From NCBI GenBank assembly GCA_012295275.1, contig CM022671.1, positions 19,524,456 to 19,588,455 on the forward strand: 64,000 nt of DNA, given 5' to 3'. The notes beneath the pieces were generated by a model. That model worked only from the letters and a program-made list of their open reading frames with translations, was not told the DNA's origin and made no database searches. This DNA comes from Chrysomallon squamiferum. Taxonomy: Eukaryota; Mollusca; Gastropoda; Neomphalida; Peltospiridae. This document shows, one piece after another, positions 1 through 12,670 of this stretch (its first letter is position 1; each line of letters starts with the position of its first letter). The position numbers and the translations under genes are program-made.

Positions 1-1477
1 TCGCACATTTCTCAGTGTCATTAACTGTGCTTTATCAAACAGAGGAAACGGGTTGATATTTGACTAGAACTACCGATATTTTAGTGGTGTCATTTCTTTA
101 AAAATTCTGACGCTTATCACGTTATGAAATTTTTCATATATATATTTCAAAATAGACATATGAGAAACCTAAAACACGTGACTTGAACCAATTTTCTAGA
201 AAAATGTTAACACTCACACCACTGTGAAATTATTCTCCAAACAACGCAGATGATAATTTTATTGATTAGGCCTAAATTATTTGAAAACAGTTTTATGTCC
301 CATCATGATGTTAATGTTAGATTTTCTCCATGGTTAGCAGTTCCAGGAAAAAAAAAAAAACCTCTAAAATATCGTTGCTGTTTAATACGGTAATAGATTT
401 TTTACACGGATTCCGTGAAGGAAACTCAGATTTTTGGCTTGTGTTGATCATTTTATCTTTGGCTGTGTCGAATATTTGTTCTAACTTCTCAGTTAGACGA
501 AATCTTTCAGTGAAACAAAGCGAAATGTTCGTTCAGCGTAATGTACTCGTACTGTGTTTTCCAATTCAGAGCTCTTTAGTTTGAATATCCAAGCAACAAA
601 AAAATATAAATAAATAAATAAATAAGAAGTACGTAAGTAACTAAGTAAGTAGGCAAGTATGTAGGCAAGTAAGTAAGTAAGTAAATAAATATTGAATGTT
701 ATTAAATGCTAAACATAAAAGTCTATAATGTCTAGTGTTACCCTTATCACTTAACAGCTAGACATATTCCATGCAGTGGAAAGTACATATTGCAGATGCT
801 ACAGTTAGAGAACACTGCTGAAACTGCCACTAGCACAATTATAGGTTCCTCTGGAGGACCCCTGCAGTCTGTGGAAAACGACTTCTCTTCATTTATTAAG
901 TCCAAATATGAAAGAAGATGATTTATATAGTTACTACAGTAGTGTTTATAATTCAAGGAATGTTAAAACCATTGTTTTTATTATATTATATTTTATTATA
1001 TTATATTTATTTATTTTAATTTAATTTAATTTTGTTTTGGTAAGAAAAAACTGCCATAAAATTGTCATGCTAAATAAAACAACAACAATAAAACAATATA
1101 ATAAAAACATAAATAAATAAATAAATAAATAAATAAAAATAAACATTAAAAAAAAAAACATGTTTTAAAATGTTTTATGAGTCTAGACCCAGCGTCATTA
1201 TTATGTTTTCCCATAGTGATTTTTTTGTCAACATTATTTGGCCCACATTAACGATACCTTAAAAACGTATTTCTTGTTGTTCAGGCATAATCCACTCGGA
1301 TGTAATAAGAGCATGAAATCGTATAAATGTCCATTTCACCACGTCCATTTAAAACATGTAAATCACCAATCAAACATTTTATCATGTCTAGTACAAATAA
1401 ATGAATTAAGAGTCTTTGTGGAAGGACACATCCATTTATTTTAGCAAAAGCTGTTAACATACATCTATTATTAAACT
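1..1477. other. Non-coding AT-rich DNA
   Basis: No gene found. Contains the tetranucleotide tract listed separately, T/A-rich runs at 970-1,160 and (AAAT)n at about 1,107-1,138. The 60-85 residue open frames here show no domain or splice support. Confidence 0.6.
600..690 (+). repeat. Degenerate (AAAT)n/(AAGT)n tetranucleotide tract
   Basis: Runs of AAAT pass into AAGT, with interspersed GGCAAGTATGTA variants, and then return to AAAT. Confidence 0.7.
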
Positions 1478-1666
1478 GTGTGATATTAACGTGTTCGACA
1501 ATGTGTCTGGCATTAACGTGTGTGTCTGTTATCAACATATGTGTCCTTTCTTGACGTGTGTGCCTTGTTAATAAGTATTTCTGTTATTAAGGTATGCTGG
1601 TATTAATATGTGTGTTAGTTATTAACGTGTGTTTGTTATTAACATGTGCATCTGTTATTAACGTGT
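1478..1666 (+). repeat. Degenerate minisatellite, ~19-bp unit
   Basis: About ten head-to-tail copies of a unit close to TGTGTCTGTTATTAACG, with unit lengths of roughly 14-23 bases and scattered substitutions. It runs directly into the SINE-like segment that follows. Confidence 0.7.
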
Positions 1667-1670
1667 AAAA

Positions 1671-1736
1671 TGAATCTCAGTGGTTAAATATATGACTGAA
1701 GCTTGATGAGTCGCTGGATCGATCCTTGTCGATGAC
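1671..1736 (+). mobile_element. tRNA-derived SINE head, degraded
   Basis: The segment has a box A-like stretch (TGAATCTCAGTGGTTAA, 1,671-1,687) and, 29 bases later, a box B-like stretch (GGATCGATCC, 1,716-1,725). Their order and spacing match an internal RNA polymerase III promoter of a tRNA-derived SINE. No intact cloverleaf, tail or target duplication was found, so this is a relic of the 5' head. Confidence 0.45.
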
Positions 1737-3934
1737 AGTTTATCAGAAATATTTCTAAACTGGAAATGTATAAAGAAAAATCAAAAATCACACTTTTTCA
1801 AATGGATACATGTTCTAAATTTCTTTAAATTATCTAACGTTTCACTTTCAGTATCAGACGTTTCAAAAGAAATCAATGTATTCCAAAGATGTAGTTAAAC
1901 AAAACTAATTTTTATTTTACTCTTGCCAACAAGCGCTGTGTTATATACACTTTATCAAAGACAGTAAAGATTTTAGCACTATTTTTTGATATACTAGCAT
2001 CTGTCGTTGAAATAGATTTTGTATTGAAGCATATATTCGAGATTTATCGTTACTTCATTGAAATATATTCCGACCGCTAAATCTTAACAAAAACAATACC
2101 CATTCAATGTTAATAACTATCTGGAAAATACTGAGTAATAGACGACGACAAGTAGCCATATAAATCCTGTTCCGAAGCCTCAGCAATATCAGCATGTAAC
2201 AGATTAAGTTTGTGTCGAGAAACTTTGTAAATCACACCGAGTGGATATATTAATATATTATAACTGTTTTCTATTCCGATTTTCGCACCATTTGTATAGA
2301 TGATATAAATTTACGTTCAAGGCACCTTGTTATGAATACATGGATATTAAAGAGAATATATTTTAAAATATTATAGGATAAATATACTTGTATATTTAAT
2401 ACAGATTTGTTACTTTCTTGATTCCATTTAATATGATTTTTTTTTTTTTTTTTTGTATTCTTCTTCGACTTTGTATTTTTATAATTACTATTTTATATAC
2501 ACATTTGAAAAGTAATATTATAACAAAATATTTATTCCTAAATACAGACAGACAGACAGACGTACACACATATATATACATACATGCTTATACATACAGA
2601 CGCAGGCACATATAATTAGAAAGACATTTTTATTTAAAACATATCGTGTCAGAGTTGTTTCAATCAAAATAATAGCCTATAATGATATATGTGCTTCGAT
2701 AATTCGTTACAAAATGATGGAAATTCGATCTAACAACATAAATCATCATTCACTATTATATTCATTGAAAATAACACAAAAGGTTTTAAACAATACATTA
2801 TTCTATCAGTAATTTTGTCACAAAACATCATTTTCTCTATTAAAACCTGAGTCACAAGTATCATTATCCTTTTACAGTGTATAATAACATATGTGGTTTC
2901 CTGACGTTTCCATCATTTTTCGTAACAGATTTTCAGCATTGCTCTTTCGTTCCAAATACTGCGTCTTTAATTATTTCGCAGTGAGAAACGCAACAGGATT
3001 TTGGCGACTAACCTATTAAGTGGTAGAAGAGAGAAGACGTTAAGAGCCCTTTTTCATTTAGCAGTGGTTAAAGTTTCTGGTCAATGATGAAAGATCGAGA
3101 GCGCAAATCACGCTTCCAGATTAAGAATTTTTTTCTGAGATCTTATCGCTTCCTGTATTCCATTCGATTCCTCGTTTTATCACGGGATAGAACATAAAGT
3201 AGCACATGATGAAATCTTTTTGAAAAAACAGGAAAGACAGGAAAAAAGAAGAGAAAAACTTTTGCATGATCCTAATTTTTAACGGGCCCTAATCTAAAAA
3301 AAAAAAAAAAAAAAGAAGAAAAAGAAAAGAAAAGAAAGAAAAAGAAATGCCAATAGAAAAAACGAAGAAAGAAAGAAAGATGATTTTTAAGAAAGTAAAA
3401 AGAAAAGCCCCAGTATATTAGAAATATTTTTAAAATATATGTAATATTATAGACCAGTATATATGCCTTGGTGACTTGTAGTTTTAAAAAAATTAATATT
3501 GTCACAAAATATCTGAGTACCGCGATATCTGACATAAAAATAAACTTCGCGAAAATCGGTCTGAATTTTTAAGTCAATCCTGTTCGTTTTTAATTAAGAT
3601 TGTGCAGCAAAAAAAAAAGAAGAAATAAAACAACTTCGAAATATGTAGAATATATACTTATTATTTTCTGTATCACCTTAATTACTTTAATAGTTTTTCT
3701 TATTGTCTGGCAGCTAGAGAAAATTTTGAATACCTCCCATCAGTCATATGCTTATTTCTCATACAGTTTATAACAACACATCTCGGTCGCGAGATCGTTC
3801 TTGAGCGAGGGTATGCTGGAAGGAGGAATAAATAAAAACGTGTAGATAGGTTTCGGACCCGTCACAGTGAATATAGATTCCTTTTGTACTGTCTTTGGTT
3901 GATGAAAATATAGTAACCCTAGACTGAATCAAAA

Positions 3935-4008
3935 CTTTTAAAGGGGGCCATCGGTCATATTAAGTTGCTCATAAGGGGTCGCGGTATGAAAAAGGTTGAT
4001 AACCAGTG
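3935..4008 (-). mobile_element. hAT transposon terminal fragment
   Basis: Read on the minus strand from 4,008, the sequence starts CACTGGTTATCAACCTTTTT and continues ATACCGCGACCCCTTATGAG. This closely resembles the CAGTGGTTCTCAACC-type termini common in animal hAT elements. The matching opposite terminus was not found nearby, so this is a single broken end without a checkable target duplication. Confidence 0.5.
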
Positions 4009-4841
4009 GCCTACAGCATCTAAGAACTGAAGGTGTGTCTTGACTCTCTGTTGCAATTGATGCAGATTGTTGTTGGTGCGTGGCTCATTGTCTCACGGTG
4101 GTACAAGAGCGGCAGAGGGAATTGAGCATCATCATCAATCCAGTTGACGACCATGCAGTCAATGAACTCTTGGGCACGAGGAACATTTGGTTTCGAGTCA
4201 ACGGTTTCAATCTATGCGTCCTGAATTTTGTCTTGTGATAGTAGAGCTAGTTCGGCAACCTTGCGGATCCACTGTCAAAACATGTCTCCTTCAAAGTCCT
4301 TCTCCTATTTAAAAGCAACATCTCAATACAACTGGAGTAATCATGAACACATGCTACCCACTGGAGCTGTGATTACAACAGTTACCAATCAGACAGCAAA
4401 GACTAGATGATTATTCCCCACCCAGGGGTGCCCAGCTTACTTACTGTTTGACTGCTTTCCAAATTGTATGACTATTGACCATATAACGTTTGGGAGGATA
4501 CCTTAAATTTTATGTCTGTCTGTATGTATGTATGTATGTATGTGTGTATCGGTGTGTTATGTGTATTTGTTGTTATGTAGCTGATGTCTGAAGGGTAAAA
4601 GTAATACTGATTAGTAAAACAATACAACTCTACTTTAATTGATTTAAATAATTAATGTCTCTTCAAGAAGTGCATTATTTATTCATGACGAATGGATTGT
4701 CAAAAATCTATGAGTTTACGTATTTTAGATTTTCCATCTGATTCTAAAACGATGGAATAGCTGTTATGTTAGGACGCTTAACCCTTCCCTCACACTGAGA
4801 CATAAAAACGTATATACATGCAGACACACATATACACATAC

Positions 4842-4850
4842 ATATATATA

Positions 4851-4898
<48 letters not shown>
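4842..4898 (+). repeat. Compound (TA)n(TG)n(TA)n microsatellite
   Basis: A short TA run, five TG units, then an uninterrupted TA run of 38 bases. Confidence 0.9.
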
Positions 4899-4900
<2 letters not shown>

Positions 4901-5387
4901 CTATTATTAGAATATCTCAACACATTTTGAGCTGTTATACAGGTCCTTATCAGCTCAGCAAATAACTATGTTTTCTCCTAAAATATAGTTGATATTGAAG
5001 ATTTTCAAAAAGCTATTCCGTTACATACTGTATTTTTTTTAGCCATTACAAAAATATATACATTAATAATTATGATACTGTCTTTTTTTTAAAAAATCAG
5101 TTTGTCGATTTGTTTCCAATTTCCTCCATTATCATTTGGCTCATTAGATCTTAATTTAATTTGTTCTTTTGTTTGTAAATCATCAAGGGATTTTCTGTTT
5201 GGTAACTAATTCAACCAGTAAACAGTAATTGTGATAGTATTGTTCCGTTAATAATGACTTATTGATTCGTGCTGGATGATTGTATTTTAATGACATTTGG
5301 CTGTAAATGTTCTAGCTTGAATTGTAACTGTTTAAAATATATATATACATATATGAAAGAAGCTCATAAAACATAAACAATCCATTA

Positions 5388-5509
<122 letters not shown>

Positions 5510-6139
5510 CAGTTACTAATCAAGCTTGAATATCTACAGCTAAGTGCCATTAAAATACAGTTATCCACGAAACATGTATAAATTCTGGAATGGATATGTA
5601 TTCTTGAAGACGTGCTTTCTTTATTTACGAAATAGCTGAAATTTATTGTTTACACTTGACTTACTTATTTCGTAATTGCACATTTAATTGTATTGGTATT
5701 TCTGTCCACCAGCTGAATCTTCATCCCATCAACGTATTAGCTTATATTTCAGCCTAATCACCTTTGTCTGTCTGGCTGTCTATCTTTCTCTATTCTGTCT
5801 TATTGTTAATAATATATCTTTGAATGTCTGTTTACATTTTTATTTTTAAAAGAATATTTTGTATATCTACGTTCATCCAATTATTTTCTTTATTAAAAAT
5901 TCAAAATTGAGTGGAATCATAATTTTTTTTTTACTTGTTTGAATAGTAATGTCACATGTCTGACTTACATATATTGTTATTTAAATGTTCTCTTATTTGA
6001 TGCAAAATAAAGAATGTCTGTAGCCTTAAGATGTTTTTTCCCGTTCAAACTTTTTATAACCACAGTTACCTCAAGCCACGATTAGGAAAAATCCAAGTTT
6101 TAATTTAAACATTGTTTTGGAATGAAGAACATTGGGTTC

Positions 6140-6140
<1 letters not shown>

Positions 6141-6199
<59 letters not shown>

Positions 6200-6218
6200 T
6201 ATATATATATATATATAT
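6141..6218 (+). repeat. Compound (TAA)n(AT)n microsatellite
   Basis: About 58 bases of TAA followed by about 20 bases of AT. An A/T-only low-complexity stretch continues to about 6,500. Confidence 0.95.
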
Positions 6219-6895
6219 TAAGAAAATTATATTTTAAGAAGAAAAAAATGAATATAGAAAAGAGAGCTAATGTTAATAATTAAAAAAAAAAAAAAAAAAA
6301 AGGATGGAATGAGATTTTTTTATAAAAAGAAGAAAAGAAATAATCAAAAGGAAACCAAACAAAAATAAAATAAAAATAAAAATCAGAAATAAAAAATAAA
6401 AAGTGAATATACTACTACTAATAAAATAATTTAAAAGAAATAATAAATTAAAATCTTTAAATATATATTTAAAAAACACAAAAATTAAAAAGTACAAGAA
6501 AATGAAAAGATAAAGGACAAGCTTTCTTTATTATTAATTTTTTTTTTCTTCAGTGACAGAATTTTAATAATATTGGAAGAGTGAGAAAGATCATCTTATT
6601 GTTCTGCCGCTAACCAATATCGGTAACTTTCTCTTGAGCAATGATCAACATCAAAGCTGACTGAAATCTTTGGTATAAAAACTTGTTCGCCTGTGGAATA
6701 ATGAACACAACTTCATATTCGAACATCAGCACTTGGCTGCAATAACAAAGCAGAACGTTTTTTTTCTTTTTCATTCCCAAATGAAAACGTCATTACCGGA
6801 AGGGAGATAACTGTGTTCAGAATTTCTTTGTCGCAGCCATTGACAAATTCTTATGCTTGTTGATGAGTTGTCATTATAATCAATATTGTCTGCGG

Positions 6896-7183
6896 GCCGA
6901 ATCGCAAAAACGAAATGATTGTTCCGGCTGATTAAACCTTGTCGTCGACGCCAATATAGAGCAAATGAAAAGGTCCCAGCGACATCGAGAAAACGTCGTT
7001 AAAATCGGTACAACGCAATTAGCAAAGCGTCACGTCGCGTCGCTTTCTCTCGCGGCTTCTGCGGATTTTTTCTTCACGCACACGCGACGCGCATAGCGAA
7101 TAAAAACGTCTGTGCATCTTAGAATCAAATTCTGACAAATTTTACGTAATCGGCGCAGTGTACCGTTAAAATAAACGAGCGAT
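6896..7183. promoter_or_regulatory. CpG-rich block, possible promoter or regulatory element
   Basis: By hand count about 35 CpG dinucleotides lie within roughly 290 bases, clustered in strings such as CACGTCGCGTCGC and ACACGCGACGCGC. CpG is sparse in the flanks. No open frame, tRNA signature or repeat accounts for it. It lies about 11 kb upstream of the receptor start codon. It could be an alternative promoter or leader exon, an enhancer, or a remnant of a GC-rich element. Confidence 0.45.
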
Positions 7184-9487
7184 GGAATGTGTTATTTTGA
7201 ATTTCCATGAAAGAAATTATTCCGGTCCTGTTTACGTTTCATTTTGTTTTCGGGTTTTCATGTCAATCATATTTGGCTTTTTATTCATTTGTTTCTTATG
7301 AACCTTTAAAATAAGACCTGCAAACAATTAATTAAAAAAAAAAAAAATGTGCTCTGTTATTTTATACTGTGAGTCTTTAAAGATAGTAATGTTTATTTTT
7401 TGAAGTGAATAATGATATTTAGTTAAATGGTGATAATGATGTATAAACTAAGACAGAACATTATAGTTAATACTGCATCTTTCAAAAACTTAAGTAAGTA
7501 TTCTTTATCCTGGTTTTGGCAAAACATTTATTAATGACTTAAAATACCATATATTTAATGATTTAATATCAGTATGACATTAAATATATATTTATGCATA
7601 TATACGAAGATTCAAACGAGGATTTTATAATATAAAATTTTGTGTCTTGGGAAAAAGTTTAGAAAAAAATAAAAATAAAACGCGAGAAAACTGTAAAGTA
7701 AATCTAACGTTAATGACAAAATACTGTTTCTAAAACCGTTATAATTGTACAATTACTTTGCTTTCAATGAATGCTACACACCATAATTACGATTCCCGTT
7801 TTCAATTTGTATAACAAATTTTTAATTGCACGAAAACAACGATGGAAAAAATTCATTTCTATTTCATTTGTTTATCGATAATGGTTCTGTTTATTTACAG
7901 TTAGAAGAATGAGGAGATGATGAAGAATGATTATCTAAATCTGACAACTTAGATTTACGAACAAAACATTTAATTCCGATAATCTGAAAGACTAAACACC
8001 AAGACTCGCTATATTTTTATTTATTCATTTATTTGAGAAAAAAACGATAATCATCGATTATCAAAGCCAATAATATGAATACACAATGAATGCAGCCATT
8101 TAATATTCTGGCTAATTCCAAAAGGAGTATTAGCAGACTCGTTAAATAAGGCTTTGTCATCCGATTCATTAGATAAAGCACCATTACAGATATAGATTTC
8201 GGATGATGTGTTGCGAGATGGCTCAGGATTTCTCGTTTTGGGCGTGAACAGGGACGCGTTCCGATTGTTTTGCAACAAGAGAACATTTACGAGCGTTAAA
8301 CCGTTCAATCAATATTGATCTTTGATGTTTCCACTATCTTTCTTACTTTAACTCCCAATCCATTAACTTCTGCTGATGCACGGACAATACAAACAAGAGG
8401 TCAACGGGGTTATTTCTTGACTTGTTTTCTGATGTATTAGCACGTACATTGTTTACCAACAAGAGAGGTGAGATGTGATAAAACTATTTACGTACAATAA
8501 AAGTGTACAGCTACAAGCGTTGTGTGCAATAAATAATAATAAAATAATGTCAGTTCCAACCAAACCCACTGGCTTACAGCAGTATGAAAAGAACTCTCGA
8601 TATTACAAAGTCTTATTTTGAGTTTGCTAATACCCAGTGCTGGAATTTTGTAATGGTTATTTTCAAATACTGAACACATTTTGTATGTTTATATCTTTTT
8701 TATTATTTGGTAAAAACTATACATTATTTTACTATATTCAGGTTATTTCATATTCTCGTGTGCAATATTATGCTTAGCGTTCAAAATAAACATAAAATTG
8801 TTTTAAAATTACATTTATACAATCAAGATTAACGTAGGCTGGTAAATGTTGATAGACATTATAACCATCAATGAAACAGACAGAACTCATTGTAGTTTCG
8901 ACGTTAGAGAGATATTCAAAAATCTTTCTTGATAATCGCAACAACCACTACAATATATGAAGTAACTACATGGGAGATAATAAGAAATGATAAAATGTAG
9001 CATTTGTATTATGTTTATGAATAAGGTATCTATAATTTTAGTGAATATTGATCGAGACAAAGTCATAAATAGTGAAAGACCAGAAGCGAAGCCTATATAT
9101 CCACGACAGTCTGGTCAAAACACACTTGTGGTCATCCTTAATAACGTTATCTTCATAAATGTCATATCAAATACTATATTTGATCACATAATATGTCAAA
9201 GCAGACAGACGTAAAATATTTAATCAATTCTTTTATTTAAGTGTAAAATTAAAAACAGAAAGATCAACCAAATAAAAGAGGGAAATGTAACAAATAATAA
9301 TTATAATAATATAATAATAATAATTGCAACGATGACGATAACAATTATTATAAAATCAAGTAAACATATTTACCACTGTTGTAATATTATAATATCAATA
9401 CGTACCTTCAAGATATAAAAATCAGTAAGCATTCAAATAAATCAGTACTTGAGCGTTACAGATTAAGAATGTCACCCCAAAACCTCA

Positions 9488-9489
<2 letters not shown>

Positions 9490-9519
<30 letters not shown>
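9490..9519 (+). repeat. Poly(A) tract, 30 bases
   Basis: Thirty consecutive A follow CCTCAAT. The AATAAA word at the junction is made by the tract itself. It could be the tail of an old retrocopy, but nothing recognisable lies upstream. Confidence 0.9.
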
Positions 9520-9521
<2 letters not shown>

Positions 9522-12359
9522 CCTGTTATAGTGTTTTGTTCAAATTTCAGCTTCGTATAATCTAATTTTTATACTGAAATAAATCAAGTACGTCTTCTTT
9601 TTCAAAATTCGTTTGTAATATTGTCCTGCTTCTTGATACAGGCAACCTACGTTGACGAGTAAACATCTTACAAAAATGAAACTAACAATAGGAAACAATT
9701 TCAAATATCTCACAAAATGAAACAAACAATAGGAAACGTTTTCACTGGTCCGTGCAAACAGTGCAATCTGATTAGGATGTTAGACGACATACTGAAGTTA
9801 AGGTTTAAATTCGATTTGTGACCCGCTTCCCGAAGAAGTTTCATGACATTTCATTGATTTACAAGAATGTGGAAACGAACCGGATCCAAGACAATCAGTG
9901 ATCATAGGTTTCCACGATTCAAGACAGAAATTGACTTTATCCGAACAGAAAGACGTCATGCGTCAACACTGTATTTTTAAAATTTCATCAGTTATTGATT
10001 AGCAGGGATTTTATGAAATTATAAAACAGACAACACTTTGGTAGTATTGGATCTTTAGGCTAGTTATTTAACTCAGTGCTGTCCGTTTCAAGATCAAAAC
10101 AGTGGGATTTATTGCTTCTGTCACATTATCGTAAAAAAAAGGCAGGTAATATTGTGATAAAAATATTAGTTAAAATAACATCAGTCTTAGAAAATATAAC
10201 AATGAACAAAATTAAAAAGCCGTTTGTAATTAAACCTCACTGTTAAACTGAAAAAACATTCTGTAACATTAACCAGCTAATTAAAACTTGTTGTCATTTT
10301 GCACATACCAATTGTAAGATGTTCATTACAAATTTTATCTATTTTCTTTTCTCGGTTTCACGATATCTGGCATAAATAACAAAACAATAATCGAATGAGT
10401 TCCAGCAAGAAGTTAACATTATGGTGAACATCGAGAAGGAAATATATATTTTTTTCTCTTGAGTTAACATGCTTCATTGATAAATTTGGTTTCGCGTTTT
10501 AAAGCGATCATTATTTATCTTTAGATAAAAACTCACGCAAGGTTCAGCATCATCTAACTTTATTAAATTGTTAATTCACCATTCAGAATAACAGGACAAT
10601 TTCTTTGGTATTAATTAAGAATATCATTACATTCACTGTCATTTTTGATGCATCACAGTCATTAATAACACGGCGTGAACTTTTCTACAGACTTTTTCCT
10701 CTGTCTTCTATTACTGCATTTTTTTCCTTAGTTGCAAAACGCTGTAGATAAAAAAATAAAAATGAAAAATAAAAAAAAATGTTTTCTTTTAAAATGACCT
10801 TTAAAACGAATGTTGGTACTTTGATAAGCGATAATATCGGAATGGAAATATCCTAAAGGGCGCACAGTAAAGGTATTCTATAATCTACTGTATAATTGCA
10901 AAAATGTGCTGGAATCAAATTAATGAATTCATTTCTTGGCAATTACTATATGAAAATTCTCTCTCAGTTTTGTTTATTTTCTTTCTTTCTTTCTTTCTTT
11001 TAAATATTATTATTTTGTTGTTGCTGAGAAATGTGGATATAAAGATTATAGTTTTGAACTGGACATTTTGACATTCTGCTATGAATCTTAATAAGACATG
11101 TAACATGTTGTTTAAAAAATTAATTAGGCAGTGTGTGCTACCAAGTTGTTTGTTTTGTTACTGTTTTTTGTACGTTACGTTATGTTATTTCTTCATCCTA
11201 ATCAAATTACGTGCCTTATTTAGAGCTTGTCTGAAGGAATGATATCATCTCCTTTCTGTTTCGTTCCCTTTTCCTTCAAGGACATCGTATTTCTTTCCAC
11301 TGAGATTACGGTTGCCAACATTATTTAATGCGACAGGCAAAATTCTTCTGCACATTACAATAATTCTTTCTCTCTTCTGTTCTCTTTAAACAAATTAGAT
11401 TCCAAAGAAGCTTATAAAATCAAACCTGACATTATAATTATTGCCTGGGTTTTATCCTCATCCTTTTGTAGACATAGTAATGAGATACACTTTCTGCAAG
11501 ATAAATTTCATTTGACAAAGACGTGTGTCGTCATTTCAGAATGGATTAAGATTATGGCTCACGACAAAGACTGTCTATTGTCAAGCGTCAAATCACATTG
11601 TATTCTTTCAATTATAAAGTGTTGTTGTCTACCACTCTCTGAGTTATAAGAAAATATTTTTTCTGACAGATCTTTAATGAAGTTAAGCACTGTCTGTATC
11701 ATTTCAGCAGTGATGAATTCTTTGAAGATTCATGAAGATGATACATGAAAACAGTCATAGAGAATACAGAGTTTATTTATATTTACCTGCAACCAGTCGT
11801 TGTCTCTCGTTATATATTTATATAATGTATATATAAAAACAGTTTGTAATTTATTTACGGTTGGTTTTTTGTTTGTTGTTGTTGTTATATTTTGTTGTTT
11901 TGCTTTGTCTGTTTTTGTGGTTTTTTGGCTTTTGCGGGGGTTTGTTGTTTGCTTATTCCATTGCTGTTTCTGTTTCGTACTTCAGGTTACTGGCAATGTA
12001 CTACATATTTTAAGAATAACTTAACCTTATTAACAGTGTCGACACACAGAGGACGAAGTGCAATAAATATGTTAATTGGTTTTCTTCATTTACATTACCT
12101 ACGCTTTCTTGACCGTGTTCCCGAAGTTTCTTTCTTTTGTCAATACCGTAATAATTATAACACTTGTTTAAAATCCACGAAAAAGTATAAAGTGCTTAAG
12201 AATGCAATATGTTAATTAAAATGAATTTAATGTCTCCAAAATAATTACATTATCATATGTTTATGTATATACATCCGTACGTATATATGTATTGTGTATG
12301 TATGTATGTATGTTTGTATACATTTATTGTGTATGTCTAATGGATTTTACTAACAATAC

Positions 12360-12670
12360 TACTAATAAACTATTACTTCTACTAGTATTACTGTTATTAC
12401 TGTTATTACCACTATTGCTTCAACTGCTATACTATTTTAGCAATTATTATAATACTTGCTACTGCTGTTACTACTTGTACGTATTTCTGCTGTCCTTCGG
12501 TCATTATTATTATTTCTTCAGTATTATTTCTACTTCTATCACTGCTGCTACTATGAATAAAACATTTCTCCTACATCTACTACGACCACTGTTACCTCTG
12601 CTATTACCATTACTACTGCTATTAAGAATGATACTGTTGTTTCTAGCACTACCACTGCAACAACTGTTAA
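12360..12670 (+). repeat. Cryptic trinucleotide region
   Basis: Long irregular alternation of ACT, ATT, TTA, GCT and CTA triplets. It gives a leucine-rich frame on the plus strand and a serine/asparagine-rich one on the minus strand, both explained by decayed trinucleotide repeats. Confidence 0.6.

Noticed and set aside
4430-4450. hAT-like CAGGGGTGCCCAGC terminus
   Set aside because: Very short match, no partner terminus and no target duplication; insufficient to call an element.
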